Assembly (NCBI GenBank): GCA_964415795.1
Contig: CAYQBN010000009.1
Span: 57,744 to 121,743, forward strand
Reading direction: 5' to 3'
Origin: CALITV01 sp964415795
GTDB taxonomy: Bacteria; UBP6; UBA1177; JAKLFG01
DNA: 64,000 nucleotides
Shown here one piece after another: positions 1 to 8,088 of the stretch; position 1 is the stretch's first letter, and each line of letters starts with the position of its first letter. The position numbers and the translations under genes were made by a program. The notes below the pieces were generated by a model. That model was not told the origin of the DNA, did no database searches, and worked only from the letters and a program-made list of their open reading frames with translations.

Positions 1-1111
1 CGGTAAGCAGCGAAAAATCCTTGTCACGGCATGGTTCGACGCCGGCGAGTATCTCGAGCATGCGGGAGGTGCTCCCTGTACCACGCCCCGCAGAGAACGC
101 AAACGCCTCGGCGCCAACCAACAAAAGATCGAAAAGGTCTTCCTCGGAAACGCCGGCGACAAGGCACGAAGCGGCGATCGACACGGCATCCTCGAGTTCG
201 GGAGAAAAGGTGGCGGCATGAAAGGTATCGAGAATGAGCGCTATGCGCGAGAAGTACTCGTCTTGGAACTCCTTCACGGCAATGGTGCCGATCCGCGCCG
301 ACGAGGGCCAATGTATCCGCTTGAGCGGGTCACCGGGGCGGTATTCGCGCACCTGCATGAACTCTTCTGAATCACCGACCTTATGCGCCGCAACGATGCC
401 GCCCTGCTGGTAACGCCGCTTACCGCAGAATTCGGGAAGATGGATCGGATATATCGGCGGCAGAACGACGAGTTTCTCTTCAGCAGGGACGACGACCGTT
501 CGCTTCCAAAGACCAAATATATCGTCCCGTTCGACGCGGCATCCCGCGAGTCGGACGACTCCTCGTCGAACAGGGGTGAGTCTCATGTCCACGCCTCGGG
601 TCTCGCCGGGAGCGATCGGGGGAAGATCTGTGGTCTCGAAAAGGGCGCCTCGCTGTCGCTCGATGAGCCACTCCCACCGGTAGTACCGCATGTGGCGATC
701 AAAGGCGTTGCGTTTTTCCTCTCCCGGTTCCGGCACCGTGTCCCATGTCCTGAAGTCGGGACGAGGGTCGGGGGGCTCTTCTCGGAGGCGCATCCCTCTT
801 TCAGGACGGTTCCCCTCGTTGCGTACCTCGACCCGATAGATAAGGGAATTCCCCACGGCGGCGTATTTCGGCAGTATGCGGCGTACCGAGAGCACGGGAC
901 GAAAAGGTCGGTCGAAAAGGCGCGAAAGAAAAAGAATCGCGGCGAGCGGCGCAAGTATGGTGAAGACCATGGAAGACTGAGTATTGAGGCCAAAGAAAAA
1001 CGCGATGAAGAGGATGATGAAAAAGAACCCGCCGGGCATCGTCACGCGACGGTCAAGAAGATCGAGAAGCGCGTAGGTACGGCGGTACCAGCGATAGAAA
1101 CGGCGCTTCAT
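1..1111 (-). CDS. DUF58 domain protein, C-terminus cut by the window edge
   Basis: The frame starts with ATG at 1111 and runs open to base 1, so about 370 N-terminal residues are visible and the stop lies outside. Two hydrophobic segments follow a basic N-terminus (about residues 25-65). The middle carries the DUF58 signature REYRPGDPLKRIHWPSSAR, followed by a von Willebrand A-like region. The start overlaps the stop of the MoxR gene in an ATGA, the usual translational coupling for MoxR/DUF58 pairs. Family knowledge: DUF58 proteins act at the membrane with MoxR ATPases in poorly defined envelope or metal-insertion roles. Family assignment is sure; function is open. Confidence 0.9.
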   Translation of the reverse strand, partial: MKRRFYRWYRRTYALLDLLDRRVTMPGGFFFIILFIAFFFGLNTQSSMVFTILAPLAAILFLSRLFDRPFRPVLSVRRILPKYAAVGNSLIYRVEVRNEGNRPERGMRLREEPPDPRPDFRTWDTVPEPGEEKRNAFDRHMRYYRWEWLIERQRGALFETTDLPPIAPGETRGVDMRLTPVRRGVVRLAGCRVERDDIFGLWKRTVVVPAEEKLVVLPPIYPIHLPEFCGKRRYQQGGIVAAHKVGDSEEFMQVREYRPGDPLKRIHWPSSARIGTIAVKEFQDEYFSRIALILDTFHAATFSPELEDAVSIAASCLVAGVSEEDLFDLLLVGAEAFAFSAGRGTGSTSRMLEILAGVEPCRDKDFSLLT

Positions 1112-2049
1112 GCCGGAACGGGGATGGTGCGAAGAATGCGGTCGACGACGCTCGTCGCAGAAAGACCCGAAAACCGTGCCTGTGGATCGAGCATGAGACG
1201 GTGAGGCACTACGGCAGGAACGATTTCCCGGATATCGTCAGGCAGCACGAATGTGCGACCGGCGAAGAGCGCTAGCGCCTGCGCGCCGCGCATCAGGGAG
1301 ATAGAGGCACGGGGGCTCGCGCCGAGGAGAACGCCGTCGGCCGAACGGGTCGCCGCGACGAGTTCAACGATGTACTGCTTGAGTTCTCCGCTTATAACGA
1401 TGCGACGAACCGCCTGCGCGACCGCGAGGACGGTCGTGTCGTCGGTGACCGGCTTCACTCGGAGGAGCGGATGCTCGACCCCCTGATCCGACATGACGAG
1501 CACCTCGTCATCGCGACTGATATAGCCGAGCGAAAGGCGCATCATGAAGCGATCCATCTGCGATTCGGGAAGCGGGTAGGTCCCGCGCGACTCTATGTTG
1601 TTCTGCGTCGCGATGACGAAGAACGGCTCGGGAAGCGGACGCCGGACGCCATCGGCGCTCACCTGTCCTTCCCCCATCGCCTCGAGGAGCGCTGATTGGG
1701 TGCGGGGACTCGCACGGTTTATCTCGTCGGTGAGAAGGATGTTCGTGAAGATGGGACCTTCACGAAATTCGAACTTCCCCTCGCGCTGATTATAGACCGA
1801 GACACCGATGATGTCGGCAGGGAGGAGGTCTGGGGTGAACTGGATGCGGCGGAACTGCGTGTCGATAGCGCGAGCGAGCGTCTTGGCGAGGGTCGTTTTG
1901 CCGGTTCCGGGGACATCCTCGAGGAGGACATGACCGCCGCTGAAAAAGGCGGCGAGCAGTAGGCGTATTGTTTTTTCTTGTCCTTTGATGACGGTACTAA
2001 TGGTATCGGCTATCTGTCGGTATACCTGCTGAGCTGCAGAAATCTCCAT
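1108..2049 (-). CDS. MoxR family AAA+ ATPase
   Basis: This is a 313-aa AAA+ protein of normal MoxR length. Walker A is EDVPGTGKTTLAKT (about residues 45-57), Walker B is LLTDEINRA (about 105-113), and the sensor region ATQNNIE follows. The last third matches the MoxR lid domain. It is the first gene of a pair with the DUF58 gene, which it overlaps by 4 bp. Family knowledge: MoxR proteins are chaperone-like ATPases that mature or remodel partner complexes and are commonly paired with DUF58 and VWA proteins. The specific client cannot be read from this window. Confidence 0.93.
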   Translation of the reverse strand: MEISAAQQVYRQIADTISTVIKGQEKTIRLLLAAFFSGGHVLLEDVPGTGKTTLAKTLARAIDTQFRRIQFTPDLLPADIIGVSVYNQREGKFEFREGPIFTNILLTDEINRASPRTQSALLEAMGEGQVSADGVRRPLPEPFFVIATQNNIESRGTYPLPESQMDRFMMRLSLGYISRDDEVLVMSDQGVEHPLLRVKPVTDDTTVLAVAQAVRRIVISGELKQYIVELVAATRSADGVLLGASPRASISLMRGAQALALFAGRTFVLPDDIREIVPAVVPHRLMLDPQARFSGLSATSVVDRILRTIPVPA

Positions 2050-2126
2050 GGTCTCTCCTCGATCGCTGTGGGCTAAAGGATTTTACGAATCATTGGCAAA
2101 AAAAGCAAATGGCGCGGTCCGCTCCA

Positions 2127-2155
2127 TTGACTTTTGTCGCTCGAAAAAATAATTT
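2127..2155 (+). promoter_or_regulatory. Sigma70-like promoter for the 2193 gene and iorAB
   Basis: TTGACT at 2127-2132 is followed after 17 bp by TAATTT at 2150-2155 (or ATAATT after 16 bp). It lies about 40 bases before the first start of the operon. Read by eye only. Confidence 0.5.
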
Positions 2156-2192
2156 TTTCGTCGATTGGACCGCACTCGTGAGGAGAAAGGCT

Positions 2193-2657
2193 ATGGCCGA
2201 AACTACCGTCCCGCCGCTCGAGGAGCTCGACAAGAAAGTGACGGAGATCGCCTCCGCCATCGCCCAGATAGAGACCGAAAGTCCTCAGGAAGCGATCATT
2301 TTTTCCCATCTCCTTGCAGCGACCTACGCGCTCCGACAGGCTATCGCCCACGAGTCTGCCGAGGTCGCCGACCCTCTTCCCGAGAACGGTGACGAGGCCA
2401 TGCGCCGGACAGCCTCCTCGATCGCCGGAGGAGAGCTCCCTCACGAATCGTGGCTCGCCGGGTTCTATCTCACGGCGGCCAACGAACGGCTCTCGGCGGC
2501 AGAATCCCGCCTGAAGCGTTATCGCGACATATTTCGTCCCAGCCCCCCTTCTCCCAAACGCCAGATCGGCCTTGCGACGCGGAGAACCCGCGCCGAAGAG
2601 ATCGCCACAGCGGTCGCCCGCCTCGAGGAGATAGCAGGACACATCATACCACAATGA
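2193..2657 (+). CDS. Hypothetical protein, first gene of the ior operon
   Basis: This is a 154-aa, mostly helical and charged protein with no signal peptide or membrane segment. The frame is open further upstream, but ATG 2193 is preceded by AGGAGAAAGG at 2181-2190, which fixes the start. I recognise no domain; the sequence is rich in Ala, Glu and Arg, with a Pro/Ser patch about two thirds along. It ends 20 bp before iorA and shares its promoter, so co-expression is likely. A role in the oxidoreductase is only a guess from position. Confidence 0.65.
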   Translation: MAETTVPPLEELDKKVTEIASAIAQIETESPQEAIIFSHLLAATYALRQAIAHESAEVADPLPENGDEAMRRTASSIAGGELPHESWLAGFYLTAANERLSAAESRLKRYRDIFRPSPPSPKRQIGLATRRTRAEEIATAVARLEEIAGHIIPQ

Positions 2658-2677
2658 TTCATTGACGAGGTATCAGA

Positions 2678-4549
2678 ATGAAAACATTGGGCAAAATGCT
2701 CACCACGCGCGAACCGTTCTCCGAGATCGTCATCGGCAACACCGCCATCGTTCGCGCCATGATCGAGACCGGAACGCGGATCGTCACCAGTTATCCCGGG
2801 TCGCCTACCCCAGAGATTGCCGAGGCCATCAAAAGCATCCCTGCCGACGAACGCCCCTTCTACTTCGAATTTTCAGTGAACGAAAAGGTGGCGACCGAGG
2901 TAGCCTACGGCGCATCGATAAACGGACATCTCTCCTGCGTCTTCTTCAAGAGCGTCGGACTCAATGTCGCCGCCGATACCTTCGTTCAACTCGCCCACAT
3001 GAACCTCATCGGAGGAATGATCGTCGTCTGGGGCGACGATCCGGGCGCCCACAGTTCACAAAACGAACAAGACAACCGCCACTATGCGCTTCTTTCCTAC
3101 ACACCGGTGCTTGAGCCGGCAACGCCTTCGGAGGTCTACTCGTTCTATAAAGAAGCGGTACGCATATCGGTGGAGAAAAGGATGCCGGTGGTTCTCCGGC
3201 TCACGACGCATGTCTGTCATCAAAAAGAGAAGGTGGCCTTCGACGGATGGGAACCGGCGCCGTGGGACAAGACGCCGCGTTTCTCCCCGCAGAACGGCCC
3301 TTATGTCCCCATCACGACCGAGGTCTTCCCGATGAAACGCCGCGCACTCAAGCGGCTGGAGGAGCTCTCGTCGGCGTTCGATGTTTCACCCCTTAACCGG
3401 AGCGAGGACCATAAGAACCGCGACCGAGGTATCATCACCTTCGGGACCACTTATCTTTCGCTCATGGATGTCCTTTCAGGGATCGAAAAAAAGCCCGATG
3501 TTCTCAAACTCGGCACGACGCACCCTTTACCTCTCGGCCTCATTCAGGCCTTCCTCGAAAGTCATCGGGAAGTAAAGGTCCTCGAAGAACTCGATGCCGT
3601 CATCGAGCCGCAAATAAAGGCCTTGGCTTACGAAAAGAGACTCACCACGCGCATCAGCGGAAAACGCGACACCGAAGATTGGATCGGAGAATACACTCCC
3701 GACAAGGTGTACGACATTCTGCGACGCGAATGGCCTAACCTGCTTCCCGAGAAAAAAGCACCACCGACCGATCAACCCTATGTTCCGAAGCGACCGGCAC
3801 AGATGTGTCCCGGGTGCGGCCATCGGAGCGCCTTCTATGCGATAAAGAAAGCGCTCGCCGGGACCGATGTCAAGGTGGGCGACATCGGGTGCCACTCGCT
3901 CGGGTTCCTGCCACCCTATCAGATGAACGAACTGCTCATGTGCATGGGCGCCTCGGTGCCGATGGGATCGGGGCTGTCACTCTTTCAGACCGAACGGAAG
4001 GTGGTCGCCTTCCTCGGCGATTCGACCTTCTTCCACGCGGGGATTCCCGGCATCATCAACGCGATATTCAACCGGCATAAGGTAACGCTCATCCTCATGG
4101 AGAACGGCACCACCGCGATGACGGGTCATCAGGACCATCCGGCGGTCGGCAAGAACTTCAACGAGGTGACCGACGCGATACCGGTGCGGCAGGTGCTCGA
4201 AGGACTCGGCGTCAAGCACATCTTCGAGGTCGACGCCTACCAGCAGGGGAAACTCATCGAACTGGTGAAGCAGGCGGTCGCGATACCGGAGTTCTCGGTG
4301 GTCATCGCGAAACATCCCTGCATGCTGAAATACATGCGGGAACAGCGGCGCAAGCCCGATTTCAAAGAGAAACGGGTCATGGTCCCACCCGAACTCTGCG
4401 ACGGGGTCCACGAATGCGTCGAAAAGTTCGTCTGCCCCACCTTCACGCGTCTTCCCAACGGGAAGGTAACGGTCAACACCGACCTGTGCATCGGCGACGG
4501 TTCGTGTATCCAGACCTGCCCTTCCAAAGCGATCAAGCCGAAGACATAA
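2678..4549 (+). CDS. iorA: Indolepyruvate:ferredoxin oxidoreductase, alpha subunit
   Basis: A 623-aa protein of normal IorA length. An N-terminal pyrimidine-binding domain (VTSYPGSPTPEIAEA near the start) is followed by a transketolase-like middle, then a TPP-binding domain with CPGCGHR, GDIGCHSLG and GDSTFFHAG followed by LILMENGTTAMTG. A C-terminal ferredoxin-like domain spans about 574-616. Role: oxidative decarboxylation of aryl pyruvates to aryl acyl-CoA with reduction of ferredoxin. Oddity: both cluster motifs lack the second cysteine. The first reads C574-x2-V577-x2-C580-x5-C586-P and the second C604-x2-D607-x2-C610-x3-C614-P. Followed after 10 bp by iorB. Confidence 0.92.
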   Translation: MKTLGKMLTTREPFSEIVIGNTAIVRAMIETGTRIVTSYPGSPTPEIAEAIKSIPADERPFYFEFSVNEKVATEVAYGASINGHLSCVFFKSVGLNVAADTFVQLAHMNLIGGMIVVWGDDPGAHSSQNEQDNRHYALLSYTPVLEPATPSEVYSFYKEAVRISVEKRMPVVLRLTTHVCHQKEKVAFDGWEPAPWDKTPRFSPQNGPYVPITTEVFPMKRRALKRLEELSSAFDVSPLNRSEDHKNRDRGIITFGTTYLSLMDVLSGIEKKPDVLKLGTTHPLPLGLIQAFLESHREVKVLEELDAVIEPQIKALAYEKRLTTRISGKRDTEDWIGEYTPDKVYDILRREWPNLLPEKKAPPTDQPYVPKRPAQMCPGCGHRSAFYAIKKALAGTDVKVGDIGCHSLGFLPPYQMNELLMCMGASVPMGSGLSLFQTERKVVAFLGDSTFFHAGIPGIINAIFNRHKVTLILMENGTTAMTGHQDHPAVGKNFNEVTDAIPVRQVLEGLGVKHIFEVDAYQQGKLIELVKQAVAIPEFSVVIAKHPCMLKYMREQRRKPDFKEKRVMVPPELCDGVHECVEKFVCPTFTRLPNGKVTVNTDLCIGDGSCIQTCPSKAIKPKT

Positions 4550-4559
4550 GGAGGCGACC

Positions 4560-5135
4560 ATGACGACGAACATATATATTACCGGAGTCGGCGGACAGGG
4601 GATCGGCCTACTTGCCGAACTGCTCATCCGAGCGGCCGACCATGCAGGTCTTCCGGTCAAAGGAGTCGACACCCACGGGCTCGCCCAACGCGGCGGCATT
4701 GTGGTGTCCCATCTGCGGATCGGCGGCGACATCCATTCGCCCCTCATCCCCGAAAGGGCGGCCGACCTTGGGATTGCCCTCGAACGGCACGAGGCGCTCC
4801 GGGCGCTGAACGGCTTCGTGCGTGACGGTGGAACGCTCGTCTGGTACGACACCGTTTGGCAACCACTCGAAGTACGACTCGGCGCGGCACCGGAAGTGAC
4901 AAGGGAAGCCATTACGAAGGAATGCGAGCGACGCCAAGTGAGAAATGTACCTGTTCGGGTAGACCACCTTCCCGACACGCGGATGCAAAACATCGCGCTC
5001 ATGGCGACGATCTGTAAAGACAAGCTCATCTCCAGTATACGGCAGGAACACTACGAACAAGCGATGGAAGATCTGATGGAGGGGAAGATGCTCGAAAAGA
5101 ACCGAATGCTGTTCAACAGCCTGTTAGGACGGTGA
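4560..5135 (+). CDS. iorB: Indolepyruvate:ferredoxin oxidoreductase, beta subunit
   Basis: A 191-aa gamma-domain protein of the 2-oxoacid oxidoreductase family. It opens with the CoA/nucleotide-binding loop ITGVGGQGIGLLAELL and has the family segment VDTHGLAQRGGIVVSHLRIG. An AAGGAGGCG ribosome site precedes ATG 4560. It forms the IorAB dimer with the upstream gene and is normal length for IorB. Other 2-oxoacid oxidoreductase gamma subunits are similar, but the IorA partner decides the name. Confidence 0.9.
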   Translation: MTTNIYITGVGGQGIGLLAELLIRAADHAGLPVKGVDTHGLAQRGGIVVSHLRIGGDIHSPLIPERAADLGIALERHEALRALNGFVRDGGTLVWYDTVWQPLEVRLGAAPEVTREAITKECERRQVRNVPVRVDHLPDTRMQNIALMATICKDKLISSIRQEHYEQAMEDLMEGKMLEKNRMLFNSLLGR

Positions 5136-5208
5136 CCAGAAAATTGTTGTGTCTTGTCGCGGCCGGCGTATACTTCTTCCTATGCTGACTTTCGATCGAG
5201 GGCACATC

Positions 5209-5856
5209 ATGCGATGGATACTATGGGTGGTTCATGCGGCAATGATCGCGACCGCCTGCAGTGAGGCAGGGCATGACGACATCGGCAAGTACGATTATCT
5301 GAACGACCTCACCAGTTACGCCACCGACGAGGATTACGCCACCGTTCCCGACGAAGACAGCGACGGCGAGAAGACATGGCAGGTCCGCTTTCAGTTCTAC
5401 GGCGTCATCAATGCTGAGAACACGCCATCAGGCAGTCTGCGGCTCGGCGACGGACGTCTCTTCTACACCGACGAGTCGGGCGAGGAACAGGCCTTCGTGG
5501 GCGCCCTCTGGGTCATGAAAAAGAATATCAACAACAGCGCCGGATTCCAGATCCCTCTCCTGCAGGTCTTCTTCGCACAACACCTGCAGGACGGAGAAGG
5601 TGCTCTTTTCGTTCTTCAGCTGGACGGATCCTCTCTGAACAAAGAGGAGGTCTTTTACCTCAACAACGACCAACTTTACCTTACCGATGCGACCCGCCAA
5701 GATGGCGAACTAACGAAGATCTGCTTCCGTCGAAGCGCATACGACGGCATCGTCCACCTTTTCTCGCACAGCATTCGCGAGGGCGAGCCTCTTTCGCTCG
5801 ACGGTTACGCTGACCTGCGCGACATGGACCCGGTCGAATGCAAAACGCTCCAGTAA
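5209..5856 (+). CDS. Predicted lipoprotein, function unknown
   Basis: From ATG 5209 the protein has 215 aa and begins with a short signal peptide ending in the lipobox ATAC (MRWILWVVHAAMIATACSEA), which favours this start over two upstream ATGs. An acidic Asp/Tyr-rich linker follows (about residues 22-55), then a globular beta-rich part without a recognised domain. The end overlaps the adenosine deaminase start by 19 bp. It belongs to the group of short-linker lipoproteins scattered through this window. Confidence 0.75.
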   Translation: MRWILWVVHAAMIATACSEAGHDDIGKYDYLNDLTSYATDEDYATVPDEDSDGEKTWQVRFQFYGVINAENTPSGSLRLGDGRLFYTDESGEEQAFVGALWVMKKNINNSAGFQIPLLQVFFAQHLQDGEGALFVLQLDGSSLNKEEVFYLNNDQLYLTDATRQDGELTKICFRRSAYDGIVHLFSHSIREGEPLSLDGYADLRDMDPVECKTLQ

Positions 5857-6947
5857 CTGCCGGCCCTCGTGGCGCGATGCCCTCTCAAGCATTTGACAAG
5901 GACTTCTTTCGTTCGCTTCCCAAGACCGATCTCCATGTTCATCTCGACGGATCGCTTCGCCTCGAGACGATACTCGACCTCGCCGAGAAGCAGAAGATAG
6001 ACCTCGGCGTCTCCGATATCGATCGATTGAAGGAACTCATCGGTCCGGGAAAGATACATGGATCGCTCACCGAATATCTGCGCGGATTCGATACGACGCT
6101 CAAAGTGCTTCAGACCGCCGAATCACTCTACCGCGCCGCTTATGAACTCGCCGAAGACTGTCACGCCGACGGCATCGTCTACTTCGAGGTACGCTATTCG
6201 CCGGTGCTCCATACCCGCACCGGCCTGCCGCTCACGGTGATCGTCGAAGCGGTGCTCAACGGTCTACGCGACGCGAAGCGCGATTTCGGCATCCCGAGCG
6301 GCGTCATCATCTGCGGCATCCGCAACATCTCACCGGAAGTAAGCCTCCGCATGGCCGAACTTGCCGTCGCCTACAAGAACAAGGGGGTCGTCGGCTTCGA
6401 TCTCGCGGGTGCCGAGCTCAACTATCCGGCACGCGACCACCTGAGCGCCTTCTCGCTCATCCTTTCCAACAATGTCAATGTCACGATACATGCCGGCGAG
6501 GCGTACGGTCCCGACAGCATTCATCAGGCGCTTCACTACTGCGGCGCCCACCGCATCGGCCACGGGACGCGGCTCCGCGAGGACGGTGATCTGCTCAACT
6601 ATGTCAACGACCATCGCATTCCGCTCGAGGTGTGCCTCTCCTCGAATGTGCAAACCGGCGCGGTCAAAAGGCTGGAAGAACACCCGTTCCGCTTCTATCT
6701 CGATCTCGGCATCCGCGTGACACTCAACACCGACAACCGCCTCATGACCGACACCACGATGACCGACGAGTATCTTCGTGCCTATACGACCTTCGATCTC
6801 GGGCCACAGCAGATACTCGATCTCACGATAAACGGCGTTAAATCGGCATTCATTCCCTACGAGCAGAAAAAGGGAATGGTACAGGCCATCAAAAAGAAAA
6901 CCATAGCTCTTATCAACGGTTACGCCGGCACCGCCATCATCGCCTAA
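5838..6947 (+). CDS. add: Adenosine deaminase
   Basis: A 369-aa TIM-barrel metal hydrolase that deaminates adenosine or deoxyadenosine to inosine. Visible zinc and catalytic motifs: TDLHVHLDGSL (His33, His35), THAGEA-type segment IHAGEAYG, HRIGHGTRL, and LNTDNRLMTDTTMTDEY. The last carries NTDN rather than NTDD, a variant common in bacterial deaminases. ATG 5838 lies inside the preceding lipoprotein gene; an alternative ATG at 5877 (MPSQAFDKDF) would remove the overlap, and neither has a good ribosome site. 6-aminodeoxyfutalosine deaminase is an alternative in the same fold. Confidence 0.88.
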   Translation: MQNAPVTAGPRGAMPSQAFDKDFFRSLPKTDLHVHLDGSLRLETILDLAEKQKIDLGVSDIDRLKELIGPGKIHGSLTEYLRGFDTTLKVLQTAESLYRAAYELAEDCHADGIVYFEVRYSPVLHTRTGLPLTVIVEAVLNGLRDAKRDFGIPSGVIICGIRNISPEVSLRMAELAVAYKNKGVVGFDLAGAELNYPARDHLSAFSLILSNNVNVTIHAGEAYGPDSIHQALHYCGAHRIGHGTRLREDGDLLNYVNDHRIPLEVCLSSNVQTGAVKRLEEHPFRFYLDLGIRVTLNTDNRLMTDTTMTDEYLRAYTTFDLGPQQILDLTINGVKSAFIPYEQKKGMVQAIKKKTIALINGYAGTAIIA

Positions 6948-6989
6948 CCAGAGATGCTTCGTCGATAACCGGCTTCGACAAGGTTTTTC

Positions 6990-7017
6990 TTGATTTTATG
7001 AGCCGGGAACGCATAAT
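6990..7017 (+). promoter_or_regulatory. Sigma70-like promoter for the HU gene
   Basis: TTGATT at 6990-6995, a 16-bp spacer, then CATAAT at 7012-7017, about 55 bases upstream of the HU start. By eye; one of a series of 16-bp spacer promoters in this window. Confidence 0.5.
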
Positions 7018-7071
7018 CGCTTTGTTTGGTTTTCTCGTTGTTTCCCAACCCTTTTTTACATGGAGGAGAAT

Positions 7072-7374
7072 ATGGCAAAGAAGATCGTGGCAAGCACGAA
7101 AGACAGCTTCATCAAAGCGATCAAGGACAGCATGGCGTCGGAGGTGGCCCTGACCAACGAGCAAGCGAAGGCTCTTTATGAAACCTTCGTGCAGATCGTG
7201 AAAGACACGGTGAGTGCGGAGAACAAGATCGTCCTCAGCGGTTTCGGTACCTTCAAAAAACGCGAACTGAAGGCGCGCAAAGGGATCAACCCGAAGACGG
7301 GAGAACGGATTCAGATCAAAGCCTCCAAGACCGTCTCGTTCAAGGCAGCCGGGTCGTTCAAGAACGATCTCTGA
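7072..7374 (+). CDS. hup: HU/IHF family DNA-binding protein
   Basis: A 100-aa histone-like protein. The frame opens at 7060 but the GGAGGA at 7062-7067 places the start at ATG 7072 (MAKKIVASTK). The family signature GFGTFKKRELKARKGINPKTG forms the DNA-binding beta arm with the intercalating Pro; the ending VSFKAAGSFKN is also typical. It works as a dimer that bends DNA in the nucleoid. It is a single-gene unit, with a promoter upstream and a strong terminator at 7403-7435. HU and IHF subunits are not distinguished here. Confidence 0.93.
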   Translation: MAKKIVASTKDSFIKAIKDSMASEVALTNEQAKALYETFVQIVKDTVSAENKIVLSGFGTFKKRELKARKGINPKTGERIQIKASKTVSFKAAGSFKNDL

Positions 7375-7402
7375 TCGCCTCGTTGCCATCGACTCTTTCG
7401 CG

Positions 7403-7435
7403 GGCCGCCCGACAACGGGCGGCCTTTCGTTTTTT
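7403..7435 (+). terminator. Rho-independent terminator after HU
   Basis: A perfect 9-bp GC stem, GGCCGCCCG / CGGGCGGCC, with an ACAA loop is followed by TTTCGTTTTTT. It lies 28 bases after the HU stop. Confidence 0.92.
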
Positions 7436-7446
7436 CACCCCCTCCT

Positions 7447-7474
7447 TTGACTTTCCCGTTCGAGAGGATAGATT
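7447..7474 (+). promoter_or_regulatory. Sigma70-like promoter for the thiE-like/thiC/birA operon
   Basis: TTGACT at 7447-7452, 16-bp spacer, TAGATT at 7469-7474, just upstream of the start at 7489. There is no room for a TPP riboswitch between the HU terminator and this start. Confidence 0.45.
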
Positions 7475-7488
7475 CCTCCTTCGGAGGC

Positions 7489-8088
7489 ATGTCGATGCTC
7501 TGGATGATCACTGCGGAGAGACCCGACATTTCAGAAGAAGCGCACGCACGCCGCATCGTTTCCCTCGCCGAAGCAGGACTCAGTATCGTCACTTTGCGCC
7601 CCACCGCCTTCCCCGAAAAGGACGCCGTCCGCCGCGTAACGATGCGTCTCAAACGGGAAGTTCCGGACCTTACCGTGCTCGTCCGGGGAGACCCCTCTTT
7701 CGCTTCTCGGTGCGGCGCCGATGGTATCCATCTCGCATCGAGAGATATCGGAAAGGTTCTTGCCCTGCGTCGTTCGGACCCCATGCTCCGCCTTGCCGTC
7801 TCTACCCACATGCCGACCGAATTCGAACGCGCTTTCACCGATGGCGCCGATCTCGCGCTCTATGGCCCGGTCTTTCCTCCTTTCTCGAAACCGGACGACG
7901 CGCGGCCGACCGTCACACCGGTCATGCGCCCCGGACTCTTTCTCATCGGCGGCATAGACCGTCATCGTGCCGAACGACTCATTGCGCAAGGATTCCGGGA
8001 TCTCGCGGCGATCTCACTTTTTTATAGCCAAACAGCCTGTGATGAGGTAAGGTTCCTTGATCGACTGATGCGTGAGGTGACTCCATGA
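7489..8088 (+). CDS. Thiamine-phosphate synthase / TenI-like protein, divergent
   Basis: A 199-aa TIM-barrel protein, start set by GGAGG at 7483-7487. It has the family blocks GADGIHLASRD, YGPVFPPFSK (phosphate and lysine region) and FLIGGID, so it belongs to the ThiE/TenI fold. Several usual ThiE residues are missing. The QLRxK motif reads TLRPTAFP and the Asn-Asp-Arg of the pyrophosphate/Mg site reads VRGD. It overlaps thiC by 4 bp, so a thiamine role is likely. Whether it is a true synthase, a TenI-type thiazole tautomerase or something else cannot be told. Confidence 0.75.
   Translation: MSMLWMITAERPDISEEAHARRIVSLAEAGLSIVTLRPTAFPEKDAVRRVTMRLKREVPDLTVLVRGDPSFASRCGADGIHLASRDIGKVLALRRSDPMLRLAVSTHMPTEFERAFTDGADLALYGPVFPPFSKPDDARPTVTPVMRPGLFLIGGIDRHRAERLIAQGFRDLAAISLFYSQTACDEVRFLDRLMREVTP

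Noticed and set aside
383..1204. 273-aa open frame on the plus strand
   Set aside because: It is opposite the DUF58 and MoxR genes, has no family match and a charged, arbitrary composition; it is a GC-rich shadow.
3977..5029. 350-aa open frame on the minus strand
   Set aside because: It lies wholly opposite iorA and iorB, which are certain genes.
7375..7488. TPP riboswitch before thiC
   Set aside because: The space is taken by the HU terminator and a promoter; the THI-box core is absent.
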